Positions 1 through 12,045 of a DNA stretch of 64,000 bases are shown piece after piece (position 1 is the first letter of the stretch; each line of letters begins with the position of its first letter). A model generated the notes under the pieces. The model did not search any database. It saw only the letters and a program-made list of their open reading frames with translations, and was not told where the DNA came from. This stretch comes from Pomphorhynchus laevis. Lineage: Eukaryota > Acanthocephala > Palaeacanthocephala > Echinorhynchida > Pomphorhynchidae. The DNA lies in NCBI GenBank assembly GCA_012934845.2, contig WNNJ02001307.1, positions 121,611-185,610 of the forward strand, written 5' to 3'. Made by a program: the position numbers and the translations under genes.

Positions 1-1727
1 CAGTATACCCACATTTCACGCAAATATCCGGCTTCAGCGAAAACTGATCTGTCGATATAAGCAATTTTATTATGACTCAAATCACTAAAGTTTGTAATTT
101 TATGAATAGAAAAAATTAATTATTAATCACATTGATTCAAGAAATATCAAAGTTGTAGCGATTTTTCCTAAAATGATAACAATTTCATTCGACGACATCG
201 TTCTAAATATTATCTTTAATGAGTAAAAACGAATATAAAATACTAAAACTATAAATGCAAGATTTACTATGATGATTTTAAAAGAGAAATATATAAGATT
301 TTAGGTTGATGGAATTATCAGATCGATAATTCTGTGCTGTTAAATTATCGATAATTCGATAATTTAACAGAACATTTGTTTAAATGTGCTATTAAAATTA
401 TTATATAATTAACAATGATATATTATTTAAAATATATATCATTATAAATATAATAAATATATTTTGTTGACCAATTTGATTTGACGATACTAAAGATTGG
501 TTGTGAATATTAACACGTTTAAATGTCATCTTTATAATGTTAAAAAATATAATAGTTAACCTCAAATATATCTGATATTGTTCTTTATATTTATATACAC
601 CCTTTATATTTAAAGGGTGAAATTTGTGAAGAACACACAATATATACGAAATGCCTTTGTTTTTGTTTAAGTGCTCATTTGTTTTATGGTGATGCTGCGA
701 TAACAATGTCCAGGAATCTAATTAATAATATTAACTAAAAACTATGAAATAAGTTAATAGAACTAATTGCCGTAGATATACATGAGTATTGATAATTGGA
801 ATAAAAAATTATATCCAGATCTTTACATCCACATTATTAGTAAGCATATGTGATTTTAATTATATTAGTAGATATGATTTGAGATTTGAAACATTTAAAA
901 GAGCTTTAATGTCTACTTCAGTGCGATACGCAGGCAAAAAGTATTTACCGAATCTATCTGTTTATCACCTTTTTATCAATATTCTAAGACATAAAATTTT
1001 GGTTCTCAATTTCAATAATTTAAAGATATTTACGAAAAACGATTTGAAATATTTATCACTCAATGCTTACAGGTGACGAATATAAATATTGGGCGTTTTG
1101 AAATTCAAATTGGGTATATAGTTGTATGACAGGTCCCTAGACAAACAAAAACAGAGTATATCTAACAATTTCATGAGTAACAAATTTTTAAAAAAAGTTT
1201 TTTGAGATAAATAATATACAATGAGCCACTGATGAATCCGAAGTAACGCGGCGAAAGCTTTGGCAATATATAACTAACTTAGCCTTTGATCTTATTAACT
1301 TTTACATCTTAACAACCCGAAGCTGAGAGATAAGGGGTCATTTAATTATAACAAAACATCGTAAAAGTATTAGCATTATCATTTAAAAGTATTATAAAAT
1401 TAATTTAACAGAAACTTGATTTATTAGCAAAAGTAGATCAGCAAGAAATAAAAAAAACATTTTTACTGAATTAAATTTAAACCTGTGGAAAAAAATTGTA
1501 TCTAGTAATTAGTAAATATAATTATACCTATTGTTAAAATAGGTATTAAAATACAAAATCCGTGTTATAACAGTTGTTTTTTTCAGGTTTCATCAACTTC
1601 AATAATTAAGCAGCTTACTAATGTAACCATTATTACTAATAAATATCTGTCTTAAATAGGTTTGGTTGTCTGTAATTCTAAAATGTAATGTGTGTTTATC
1701 AAAATCGTAAAAAAAATCGTAATAAAC
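1..1727. other. AT-rich stretch without a recognisable gene
   Basis: Low-complexity AT-rich DNA. Short open frames exist (for example 789-1076 plus and 401-706 minus), but their composition matches the surrounding noise and I recognise no family in them. The only clear structure is the hairpin at 337-370. The stretch ends at the target-site duplication of the RTE element. Confidence 0.6.
337..370. repeat. perfect 15-bp inverted repeat (hairpin)
   Basis: The arm CTGTTAAATTATCGA (337-351) is followed by a 4-nt loop and its exact complement TCGATAATTTAACAG (356-370). No neighbouring element explains it. It could be the core of a small foldback element or a chance AT palindrome, but 15 perfect pairs containing G and C argue for the former. 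Confidence 0.8.
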
Positions 1728-1819
1728 ATTGAATTTTGTTATTGAATTATTTTTATGCGAGATCTTCCGTTTCGGTCTTCGTGGATATGTTTAGGCGGGG
1801 AGATACCCCCCCGAGTAAG

Positions 1820-2790
1820 CCCAAAAACGAAAACAGCAAATTTCCGTGTTCAACACTCAACGTCGGGTCGTTGAGTGAACGATCTATTGAAATCGCCGAA
1901 ACTCTGAAACGACGATGCATCGACGTATGTGCAAAACAAGAAACTCGTTGGTTGGGTAACAAATCAAAAAACATTGGTCATGGCTATAAGAGCATTTATA
2001 ACGGTACACCAAGGACGAAGTACGGTGTCGGTATTATCGTCTCTGCTCGTTTCCAAGATAGGATTGCAGAAGTTCATCGGTACGACGACAGGCTGATGAA
2101 TATCGTCATCGCTTATAACAACTACAAACTACACTTTTCAGCGCGTACGCCCAACAAACTGGCTGTGATGAGACAGTTAAAGACACTTTTTGGGCGCTGA
2201 TAGAGGAAAAGACCGCGGAAATACAGAAGGGTGATATGATCGTTATTGCTGGGGATTTGAACGGACATGTCGGCAGCACAAAGGAAGGATACGTGTGTCA
2301 TGGCGAAAAAGGCTTCGGGCGACGAAACAATGATGGCGATCGGATCCTTGATTACGCTAACGCACATGATTTGGTCATTTGCAATACATGGTTCCAAAAG
2401 CGAATATCTCATCTCATCACCTTCTACAGTACTCAAAGTTCCACGCAAATCGACTATATCCTAGTTCGGCGCTGTGACTTGAAGTTAGTAATCGATACAA
2501 AATCGATTCCATATGAGACGATTACCACACAGCACAGACCTGTTGTCACCACGTTGAGTATCTCTCCGCCTAAACATATCCACGAAGAACGAAACGGAAT
2601 ATCTCGCATCAAGTGGTGGAAATCTAAGGATAAAGAGTCGAACGTTATCTCTAGCTTACAACTTACAACTTACACCTATAACATCGGTGAAAAAACTTGG
2701 CAAAGAGTAAAAGCGTTAATAACGCAAACAGTTCGAGATATTCTCGGCACTACAAAGTCGGGCAGACGACGAATAGACATGACAACGTGA
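1820..2790 (+). pseudogene. RTE endonuclease domain (broken)
   Basis: Apurinic/apyrimidinic endonuclease-like domain that would nick the target DNA. The first part reads to 2200 and carries the N-terminal signature CSTLNVGSLS and the metal-binding glutamate in KQETRW. A stop/frameshift near 2200 separates it from the second part (2236-2790), which keeps GDLNGHVG, the RTE-typical block around FGRRNNDGDRILDYA, and the catalytic-site region IDYILV followed by TTQHRPVV. Order and spacing of these blocks are as in RTE elements. Confidence 0.8.
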
Positions 2791-2799
2791 ATATGGACT

Positions 2800-4500
2800 G
2801 AAGATGTCGAAGCAAATGTCCGAGAAAATAAGCGTCGTTACCATGATTTTCTTGCAAACGAAACCTCAGAAAATTGGATTAAATATAATGAGGCCAAACG
2901 AGAGGCAAAGAAAGCAGTATAAGAGTTCATGATTTTCTTAAAGAGTTCTACAAGAAACTCGACACTCGTGAAGGTGAGCGCGAAATATAAAGGGTTGCTA
3001 GGAAAAGACACCAGAGGCCACTTGACGCTGAAAAATTTTACGGAATCAATTACGATAACTAACGGTGTTTTGCTGTGCGAAAAGCATAAAGTTCTGGTTA
3101 GATGGCGTGATCATTTCATGAAAATTTCAAACGAAGATTTCGAACATCTACCGATTCCATATGTCCCGCCTGTTGAAGGACTTGTTCTGTCCATAACAGA
3201 CATTGAATTTGAGAACGCGCTGCAACAAATGAAGTGCGGCAAAGCGACAGGATCTGACGACCTGGCTACCGAACTTTGGAAGTCCAAAAGTTGGAATCCT
3301 GCAGGATGGCTAGCGCAATTATTTATTCAGATAGTCATGGAAACGATTAGAGTTGCAGCATAACAATACCCATTTGGAAACAAAACGGAAAATCAGCTGA
3401 CTGCTCAAACTACAGTTCAATCCGTCTCCTCTCGCACATTATGAAAATATTCGAACACATAGTCAATACAAGGATTCGAAGCATCATGGACTTAGATATA
3501 AACCAATGCGGTTGTGTCAAAAGTTGCGGTACTATTGACGCTATTCATGCAGTATGCCTTCTTCCTTAGAAACACCGTGAAAAACAAAAAGCCATTCACT
3601 TTGCTTTTCTTGATCTCGATGATCTGCTATGCGTTGAAATGCCACAAAATTCCGAAAGGGCTTGTTGACTGGGTCAGGCTTTTATATAAAAGACCGACTA
3701 GTCGCGTGTGCACAGCAATTGGATGTTCAAAAGATTTCTCAATCACCGTAGGGGTCTATCAGAGATGGGCACTTTCACCAGTCCTATTCATTCTCGTTAT
3801 GAACGCGGTGACACACGACCTGAACAGAGAGATACATTGAACGTTACTATACGCGGGCTACGTTATGATAGCGTCTGTTGACAAAAACGACTTTCAGAAC
3901 CAGGTTAAGGCATAGAGTACCCGCCTCAAACAGTTTGGCCCTCGCCTAAACGTCCGAAAAAGCGAATATCTAACGACGGACACCGATGATGAACTTACGA
4001 TCAAAATCAATGAGCAAGACCTCATTCGGACGTCAACATTCAGATACCTTAGATCCCCCATCACATCAGATGGCGATCTTAATACAGAGGTTTCGACTCG
4101 AATAAACGCAGCATGGATGAACCGGCGGTCAGTAACCGGTGTCTTGTGCGATCCCAAGATTTAAGATCGCATAAAATCAAAAGTGTACAGAAAATTAGTC
4201 AGATCCGTCCTGATCTATGGCGCCGAATGCTGGTCAATGACCAAACATGCAGAGCGTCGATTCGGAACGATGGAGGCCAAGATGTTGAGTTGGACTGCTG
4301 GAGTTACACGCATAGATCATATTTGGAACAATGATCTCAGGTCAAAATTTGATGTAGCGCCGATATGCTACAAGCTACGCGAAACTCGATTACAATCGTA
4401 CGGTTACGTTCTTCGCCCTGATAAAGACACATTGGCAAAGATGGGGTTCGACCGCAAATTGGAAGGAAAGCGCCCGAGAGAAAGACCAAAGCAGCGTTAG
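2800..4500 (+). pseudogene. RTE reverse transcriptase domain (broken, active site altered)
   Basis: RT fragments lie in successive frames: 2929-3363 with GKATGSDDLATELWK, 3514-3840 with the fingers/palm block ending VLFILVMNAV, then about 3841-4160 and 4183-4500. The last piece has the characteristic RTE C-terminal region YGAECWSMTKHAERRF and later DHIWNNDLRSKF. At about 3846-3870 the catalytic motif that should read YADD reads YAGY, so two essential aspartates are lost. Frameshifts or stops occur near 3363, 3500, 3840 and 4160. Confidence 0.8.
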
Positions 4501-4655
4501 ATCGACACCATAAGCCGTGATTTAGCGGACGTCAGCCTGCAACCGAGAGACGCCGCAGACCGCATGAAGTGGAAAAAGTTTTCAAAAGTAGCATACCCCG
4601 TCACCATACGGGACAAACGCTGAAGAAAAAGTAGAAGAAGATTGAATTTTGTTAT

Positions 4656-5837
4656 AGATTGTTTCGACCAATATAAATCTTGAGATAGCAATTTCTATTG
4701 CAAATTAAATTTAAAAATTCAAAATTGATTTTTATTTAAAAATGTTTTGCACCTTCAAGAAACCGAGTTGCAATGCTACAAGATTTGGAAATCTCACATA
4801 TAACAGGCCATCGAACATAAAATGGAAAATAAATATGAATATAATAATATGATGATAGGGATTATAATAATCATCTTGACTGCGTAAATAGCGTTATTTT
4901 TAACTTTAGCTTTTTGAAACATTAATAAATTGCAATCATTATATTTCAAAATACTACACTTTTAATGAACTTACAATCTTTCTACATGTAAATCTTCAAT
5001 ATTTAGAATATCATCATTTTTAAACAAATTGTGATGTAGCTTTCTAAAGCAAAACACTGTATTATATTCAAATACACTTTTAACATACAAGTGATCAAAT
5101 CTGCAATAATAATAATACCCGATCGACGATATGAAATTCCACGACAGGTCACTTTTCAAAAATAAATGTAATAACGTTTTATTACTTTTAAAACATTACA
5201 GTAACTTAACACGATCCGCAATAATCTTCATGTGATTACGTGACTTGTTCAATGTGCAATCAAGTAGAGCAATTCGTATTTGGTTATTGTTGGCCAATCT
5301 ATGCAAGCAAAAAGGATAAAAACATTAATTTAATGTTTTGTCGAACATGATATCAATCGGGAACATTAGATAGTTTTGTATTCGAAATGTACTCAAACGG
5401 TTGTGGTCAATCGCACTAAAATTTAACGATAACAAGTCAAATTTGTTCTCATTCAAATTAAAAAGTATTAGTGATTGGTCTTATAAGCACAAAATAAAAA
5501 TGTAGCATTTTATACAAATTAAGAGTAATTTCAAAATCGCAATAATCATAATAAAACAAACACAGGAATTTTACTACTTTTATAAATAAACTACTTACTG
5601 GGTGCTTTTGTCTACATTTGTTAAGATTAAAACAAATTTATAAAGGAAGCTAATAAAAATATTTAAAACCTTCCATAATGTGCAATTTTTGTATCAATTT
5701 TATTAATGATCAATACGTATTAAATAACTTAATTGATAAATTAAACTTAATTAAATAACTTAATTGATATAGTACGTTCGTTCATATTTTATTTAATTCA
5801 GTTTCCGGTTCTTACTATTTAGTGACTATATAAGTCT
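4656..5837. other. AT-rich stretch, no gene seen
   Basis: No coding-like frame on either strand. Segment 5519-5600 resembles 5980-6060 (both begin gagtaatttcaaaa and contain attttactacttt), suggesting an older local duplication that precedes the 145-bp repeat below. Confidence 0.5.
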
Positions 5838-5982
5838 GTGTTATTTATATAAAAATAAGGTTTACAAAGTAGTTTTATTAACACAGATTTACAGGTAGGC
5901 AATCAGGCAAAAAACAATGCTAAACAACAATGTTAAAAAATAATAGCAGTACGAAAATCAATAAGATAATTTATAATTCTGA
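5838..5982. repeat. 145-bp direct repeat, copy 1 of 2
   Basis: This 145-bp block, starting gtgttatttatataaaaa and ending ataatttataattctga, reappears by eye without change at 6781-6925, 943 bp further on. Near-identity in otherwise decayed DNA implies a recent event: either terminal repeats of a small non-autonomous LTR-like element or a recent segmental duplication. No coding frame lies between the copies. Confidence 0.85.
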
Positions 5983-6780
5983 GTAATTTCAAAATTGCAA
6001 AAATCAGAATATAATGGTAAAAGTAATTTTACTACTTTGTTACTTATTTAATAAGTCTTATTAAAGTCTGTATAAGTCTTAATAAGTCTCTTACTTATTA
6101 AACAAGACATGATTTTATAGGAGTGAATTTATAAAATCATTTTTAGTAACGCACAAAGAGTACACATTTCGTTAAAACATTGGGTAACTTACAAGTAATT
6201 TACGTTCCAAAATCTGCTGGAATTTGCAAATGATATATTCTCAATGGCATTATGAGAGAGGATACTATTGTTAAGGGATAAGAATATGAATTTTTATAAA
6301 TACATACTTACATTTCGCTGTCATATATGTTTATATCCTGTATTTTATGATCTACAAATCTTTGTCTTTCAGAGCTTAGAGTGCGATAACAGTCTATATT
6401 TCTTGTAGTTTTGTTGAAATGTCTAAACCACTCTTACTTTATTAAGAAAATCAGAACGATCATATGAATTGTTCTATTGCAAAAATAAAATTTAAATTGT
6501 AAACTTGTGGAAGTCGTTATATTAATAAAATTAAAATATTATAAATTAATAAAAATGAGTAAACTGTTTTAAGAAGCTTAAATGTTGATTATAAATTTTA
6601 AATTTAATCGTAACAAATATAAATATTTGAATAGTTAAACAGATTAATTTAAAAGTGTTTAGTGTAAACATATGATGTTAGCAAGCGAATAATACCGTGC
6701 TATATGAATATAGATTTGTGAAAGACAGAAAAAATTACTTTTCAAATTAATCTTTTATTAATTATGCTTTTGTCTAATTT

Positions 6781-6925
6781 GTGTTATTTATATAAAAATA
6801 AGGTTTACAAAGTAGTTTTATTAACACAGATTTACAGGTAGGCAATCAGGCAAAAAACAATGCTAAACAACAATGTTAAAAAATAATAGCAGTACGAAAA
6901 TCAATAAGATAATTTATAATTCTGA
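6781..6925. repeat. 145-bp direct repeat, copy 2 of 2
   Basis: Second copy of the block at 5838-5982, same orientation. The bases flanking the two copies differ, so the repeat edges are sharp. The 798 bp between the copies are AT-rich and gene-free. Confidence 0.85.
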
Positions 6926-7004
6926 TTTTTTGTAGTTTAGCAGATTATAACTTAATTTTTTTCAACCGGTTTATAGATATAATGTATTCGAATATAGATT
7001 AACG

Positions 7005-7095
7005 GTTATTAAGGATTCCCTACCATGTTGCCAATTCTCGGTCCCTATTCATCGACCCAACATCGAAGCGGGGCCATATACATGGATTTGTAGCA
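7005..7095 (+). repeat. diverged copy of the structured Penelope-associated repeat
   Basis: Contains tcggtccctattcatcga followed by cccaacat, which are hallmarks of the structured repeat family seen in full at 14735-14870 and 35915-36050. The inner stem is degraded here. No adjacent RT fragment was seen, so this is probably a solo, old copy. Confidence 0.55.
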
Positions 7096-7544
7096 TGATA
7101 ACATCGATTAATATTTTATTAAGGCACATATTATATTATTTATACTTGAAAGTTTTAATTTATTTTTAATAATATTTTGCAATTTAAAGTGTTTATTTAT
7201 GAAACAGATAAATTTCTTTTTCGAATAAATCTTATAGTAAAATTAATTCCAACAATTTTATACAAGTAACCGACTTAAGATATTTAAAACCCTCATATTT
7301 TTATAACATTGCTGACCTTTATTCGTATCCATTTTATTAAGGATCCATACTTAATTAGGTTGGATACTTGTATCATTAATACACATTTAATAACTTAATT
7401 TATATAGTGCATTCTTTCGTATTTTATTAAACTCAATTTATAGTTCTTTATGTTTACACATTGGTAGGTAGGGAATCAAACGAAAATAGTACATTAAAAA
7501 CGAACTAAAACGATTTTTACAACTCTAAGTAAAAATTGTTAAAT

Positions 7545-7640
7545 ATTGATATTGTTGATATTAATATTATCAATAATATTAATATTATTGATATTGATCA
7601 GCAATATCAATTTTGATATTGCTGATCAATATCAAAATTG
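7545..7640. repeat. nested AT palindromes including a perfect 23-bp inverted repeat
   Basis: Bases 7588-7610 and 7613-7635 are exact inverted complements separated by 2 nt (left arm begins ttgatattgatcagcaat). Immediately upstream, 7550-7590 is a second AT palindrome built from gatattaatatt words. Together they could extrude as a cruciform. No gene lies within 900 bp. Confidence 0.85.
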
Positions 7641-8625
7641 TCGATTTATATGTTGCGCAGTTGATGGAAAATTACTTAATTGATTTATTTTAAATTTTTC
7701 TGTACATATATCTCTTTATACCAATTTAAATTAATTTCTGTAGAAAAGCCTTCATTATTCGATGCATTCTCCAATTAGCTAAATTAAAACATACTTTTAA
7801 ACATATTAATATAATTTCGAACAAATCAAAATTTTGAATTTAAAAGCCTCACTTATACATAAAAAATTAGTGATTTTTCCTGGTTATCTTTATTTCTATC
7901 GTATTCGAATTAAACTTATATTTGTATTTGATAAAAGTTAAAAATATTTAATGATATGAGAATTGAGAAAAAATTAAAGGAATGTAATTAAGATTTAGAA
8001 ATTTAATATCAGGGATGTATTGAAAACATATTCTGTAAGCCTTCACAATTTGATGCACATAAACGATTAATGATTTTTCCTGTTATCCGGATTCAAATTA
8101 AACTTCGATTTTTCTTTGTTTATCTTGATTTATATCAGAATAAAGATAAAAATTAAAGAAAAGTAATTATAATTTAGAAATTTAACAAAATTTAATCTAA
8201 ATTTTAATGTAAATAAAAGGAATGTCTTTAATATAAAATGATTTTCACTATGTTACTCAAGTACATCAGGCATGTAAAGCATTTCGATACTTGCTTGTTT
8301 TACAAATAAATTATAAATAAATGCTTAGTAGCATTTATCGATATTCTTAAACACTCACTGCAATCCTGTAAAAGTAACAAAGTCAAATCGCGTTATACAT
8401 CTTTCGCTTAAATCCAAAGAAAGTGCATGCTTTAGGAATATGATGTAAATAAAATATATCATCTGAAATAAGAGTAATTAAACAGAATTTTTTTAATATT
8501 AATTTATTTAAAGTGGAAAATGCGTGATAGCTGCACGCTTACAAGTCCACTAACTAACAAAAAAAACACAGCAAAAGTCATTCAGATAAATTTGTAAAAT
8601 AGTTAAAATGGGACTGGATTTGGAG
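7641..8625. other. AT-rich stretch, no gene seen
   Basis: Noncoding. It contains partly repeated phrases such as tagtgatttttcctggttat and aatgatttttcctgttat (about 7868 and 8069), which suggest an old local duplication of about 200 bp. Nothing else is supported. Confidence 0.5.
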
Positions 8626-8629
8626 TTTG

Positions 8630-9160
8630 AAACACGGCATTGAGGTTAACTGGCGTACATGAATGGGAGGTGATTCAACGAGAGAGGAACATCCACAAGT
8701 AAAGAGCGGAAGCTAAAAGAGGTAGAGTAGTATGGGACATGTAAAAGAAAGGAATTACGGGAACATAACGAACAGTAATCAGGACGAGAATTGTCGAACA
8801 AATGAAGGTTGATAAATGAAGGGTTAGTAAAAGTTACAAGGCGGAAAGAAATGAGAAGAAGACGAATTTAAACCCGAGAATAAATGATAGGCAAATCGAG
8901 AGAAGCAAGATGGTGGGATGTATTATCAAAACCACGAAGACGGAAGAGAATCCAGACGGCTGCGTTGATGATGCGTTGTGGTGGAAGAAAAGTTGATTTA
9001 GGTGTGTTGTAAAATATACTAAGACAGTAATCAAGTCTTGAGAAAATGATAGAAGATATGAGAGCCATACAAGAAGGGAAATCGATCAATCTACGATCGA
9101 TTGTTTGTGCAATACATAGGATAGAATTAAATCTTAAATTAGTTTTAAAAAGGTACATAC
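8630..9160 (-). mobile_element. CR1/Jockey-type LINE, C-terminal RT fragment
   Basis: On the minus strand, from 9158 downward, the peptide carries FSRLDYCLSIFYNTPKS and then PQRIINAAVWIL. This is the classic thumb region of CR1/Jockey/L2 reverse transcriptases (SRLDYCNSLLYGLP, LQRVQNAAARL). The frame decays below about 8870, and the lower part to about 8630 looks like 3' end sequence (purine-rich on the plus strand). This is a truncated, dead copy with no endonuclease or catalytic motif present. Confidence 0.75.
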
Positions 9161-9409
9161 GTGATTAGCTCAATACATAAATGATTCATAATTTCGAAAA
9201 ATGGATTACATATGAATAGCCAGATTGTTACAAAATTGAGTTATATTCAAAACATCGATGTTTAAAGAAGTTTATTGGAACTATTTTACAAGTAAAACAG
9301 GACACGTATTGCAAGGTCAGTATCTATATATTTAATTGCTCCTTCACATTGTATGCATATATTATAAATTAAACATTTTTAAGTAATAATAATGGATTTG
9401 TTACAACAA

Positions 9410-10081
9410 GAAGAGTCGGGCGAATAGATTTAAGTTGAATATGCATCATGCTCACTTTATCCGGCTGAGGAGAGCTATTCGCAAATTGAAAAAGAGACTT
9501 TAGCTATTGTATAACGAGTAAGCCTACAAGACTTAAAGCTGGATAGGGAAATATAAGTGCAGAAACGTGAAAATACCGCAATTTGAGCAGAAATTTGTGA
9601 TATATAAAATTTAAAAGGCCAAATAATTATCAAGGTAAAAGCATTACTTCGCACAGCGGGATGACTTGTCTTTGCAGGATAGGATAATAATGCAGTTACA
9701 ACGAATTGTGTTACCTAAAAGCTTACTAGCTTAACATGCTGATAGTTCTCCACAATGAGTACCTTGGACAAGAATCTATTAAAAGCAAACAAGAGAAAAC
9801 GTTTGGTGGGCTGACTTTGATAAAGATGTAATCCACATGTTCAACAGTGCCACGAATGTAAGGAGCACTACCTACAAAAACAAAAGAATGTTGTTTCTGT
9901 GATCAACTACATGTCTACCTTGTCTCGATTGCACGAAACCACGATTGATTTAGCAGGGTCGGTACGTAGAGTAACGTGGCTAATTATACTGGATTTTATA
10001 AGGAAATGTCCTGAGATAATAAAACTAGAGTCAATCACTGCTTACCATACCATTACAAAGATACCTGAAATGTCAGATTAA
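9410..10081 (+). pseudogene. Ty3/Gypsy-like pol relic: RNase H end, zinc-finger linker and integrase start
   Basis: Three fragments are in the right order for a Gypsy polyprotein. About 9440-9510 reads AEESYSQIEKETLAIV, matching the RNase H block AEENYS..EKELLAIV. About 9750-9860 reads TRENVWWADFDKDV, matching the integrase zinc-finger lead-in VWWPGIDKDIE. Then 9899-10080 reads SRLHETTIDLAGS and later TWLIILDFIRKCPEII, matching the integrase core opening (LHIDFAGP, LIIVDSFSKWPEI). Stops separate the pieces. No LTRs were recognised on either side. Confidence 0.75.
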
Positions 10082-10451
10082 GGTTGATAAATCTTAGGAT
10101 CGCCGGCCCGTAATAAATTCTTTTTTCACTGTGTGACGTTTTTTATAATGCAGGATCTAATGAACGATGCGATGCAGCAAAAAAATGAATCGCCTGAAAT
10201 GGATAGAGATGGTCTGACAAACAAGTTTTCAGTTTATGAGCATTTGACCACTGGAACTTAAGCAATTTATCGAAAATGCTCTTTCTCAAAAGTCACACAG
10301 GCAGCCGAAACGTCATTGAGATGGCTCATACTCTTGATGAGCGCTGCAGGTCATCTCTAACGTCTAGTAGTGACGAATAGTATGCTGATCATTGAGTGTA
10401 GTCCAGTACAGTACCGACATCAGTTTTTAACATACTGTGGCATTCTAATCG
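10082..10451 (+). other. noncoding stretch with a CGAAAC...TTGATGAG stem motif
   Basis: No gene. Around 10299-10347 an arm ggcagc precedes CGAAAC and, about 23 nt later, TTGATGAG precedes the complementary arm gctgc. The same arrangement with different arm sequences recurs at about 56050-56110 and 56430-56520 (see findings). It lies directly upstream of a Penelope-like RT relic. Confidence 0.5.
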
Positions 10452-10864
10452 AATCCTGGACCAGGATCCCGAATCCTATAAAACCTAGGTTGATATGCAG
10501 TGATTTAAAATGTACATTAAAGCCACTTTCGGTTTATATGAATAAAATACTTAAAGTAATTAAAGCACACACCAAAAAATATTGTAGGGTAATCAAAATC
10601 AATACTGGTATAAAATACTATTTCAGTATTAATTCTTCAAAAGAAATTTTAGAACAGACCAAAGAAATAAATTTTCAAAATATAAATACATACAATTTTA
10701 GTACGCTTTATACAAATCTATATGTAGCAGATATTAAAGATGCATTAGAAAAATTAATTAATATTACATTCGGAAAAACATATACATATACATGTTATAA
10801 TAACTACACCGCATATAATATAAATATAAATTTCAGAGGAAATATGTCCTTACAACTTATTTAG
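10452..10864 (+). pseudogene. Penelope-like element (YIDD type), N-terminal RT fragment
   Basis: The reading frame 10370-10864 contains SKEILEQTKEINFQNIN followed by YNFSTLYTNL. This corresponds to the first RT palm motif FSTLYT of Penelope-like elements. Homologous fragments lie on the minus strand at 28150, 32095 and 37660-37960, where this site reads YNFSTLYTNL or YDFSTLYTNL. Here the aspartate is Asn. The frame stops at the junction with the structured repeat at 10862, so palm and thumb are missing. Confidence 0.7.
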
Positions 10865-10990
10865 CCCGCTGCTATGTTGGGTCGAGGAGTTAGGGGCCGA
10901 AACCTGATAGCATTTCAATTCCTCCTGATGACCTCTAATTCTTATTCTGATACAACGTCTGTTATTTATTAGTCAATTCATAAAAATGAC
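10862..10990 (-). repeat. structured repeat (3' end of the YIDD-type Penelope-like element)
   Basis: Inverted-orientation copy of the family seen at 14735, 35915, 36395 and 36770. In this orientation it runs ctgctatgttgggtcgagga, ggccgaaacctgatagca, ttcctcctgatgacctcta, and ends in gtctgttatttattagtc. It directly abuts the 3' end of a plus-strand RT fragment. At 14.7 and 36.8 kb the plus-oriented copies abut minus-strand RT fragments in the mirror-image arrangement, so it is best read as the element's terminal region. Confidence 0.7.
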
Positions 10991-11965
10991 GTTTATTTTA
11001 AATTTTATTTTTTATTTTAACTTGATTTAAATTATAGAAAATCTAAAAACAATTATTAATTTTATTATTTAATTATTAAATTTTGATTTAGCATTATTAT
11101 GTTTTGTTTATTTTATAATTATATTAAATACGTAGACTTAGTTAGCTGATTTGATTATATAAATTATCGAAGATCTTATATAATTATTTATTATTTATAA
11201 TTATTTATCTTTAGTTTTAATTTATGTATTGTAATTTATTTTTTAATTTAAATTTTTAGTAACTTTTTAATTTAAATACATGGTTCAGTAGGCGTATCTG
11301 ATTTGTAAAGTGTGATGACGTTAACCAGTTAAGCAAGAATAGTATCTACGCTATAATTCCGGCTGACGAGACGGCTATTATGAATTAGCTAATCTGATTA
11401 TTTAGCTGATCTGATTCATTCGTTTTATTTCAATAGCAAGCATGCTCCTCTCAAAACATCAATGTGTTCTTAGGCATACCATACAGACTTTTAAACCTTT
11501 CACAATATTTGAATATTGCTAATGCATCAGTCGATTTATTTAATACAACAACTATATATTTCAAATAAACGTAAAGAATGCTTTATGTCGATTGAACTTA
11601 AGCTTCGTCGATTGCACATTTTACATATCTCCAAATACACTTTCAAATTTGATTTTATTACTTAGTCAAACTCCAAATATTTGATACTCTTAAAACCTGT
11701 TGAAATTTATCCTTTCATAAGCAAAATTCATATTTGAAACTCAACATGTTCCTTCCCGTGTTTCTTCTGATCTTATTTCTTAAAAATAATTGATCTATTC
11801 TGCACATTTGTTTCATTTTTACATTTTTACTGGCAGTAATTGCTTAACAGTCACAACAAATCAGAGCAGGTAACTGAGTTTACTTATATTAAATTATTAA
11901 TATTAATAAATTAAACATAATGATATATAAGAATAAAATAATTATAAATAATTTAAAGAAAAGAA
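10991..11965. other. AT-rich stretch, no gene seen
   Basis: Very AT-rich (runs of ttatttataattatt), with a small island at 11290-11400 containing cgctataattccggct. The same phrase occurs at about 15840, so this is a dispersed repeat fragment. No coding frame. Confidence 0.5.
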
Positions 11966-12045
11966 TTTTTTTACTGTCAACAACTGGTGCAGGTGTCGGG
12001 TCGTGGAAGCAGTGCACGAACCAAACTACTCCAGACATCGTGATT

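Larger units (their letters stand above)
1743..4640 (+). mobile_element. RTE-type non-LTR retrotransposon, decayed, flanked by 15-bp target-site duplication
   Basis: A 2.9-kb element of higher GC than its flanks, encoding apurinic-type endonuclease then reverse transcriptase in one orientation. The word attgaattttgttat occurs exactly at 1728-1742 and again at 4641-4655. This is what a target-site duplication from target-primed reverse transcription looks like. The 3' end just before the second copy is the purine-rich tail gaagaaaaagtagaagaag. Several stops and frameshifts break the reading frame and the RT active site is altered, so the copy is dead. Protein motifs match the RTE clade (the kind often annotated in animal genomes as craniofacial development protein 2-like). 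Confidence 0.85.

Noticed and set aside
789-1076. 95-residue open frame with a leucine-rich look (NNLKIFTKNDLKYLSL)
   Set aside because: One weak repeat only, AT-driven composition, no splice partners; not supported as a gene.
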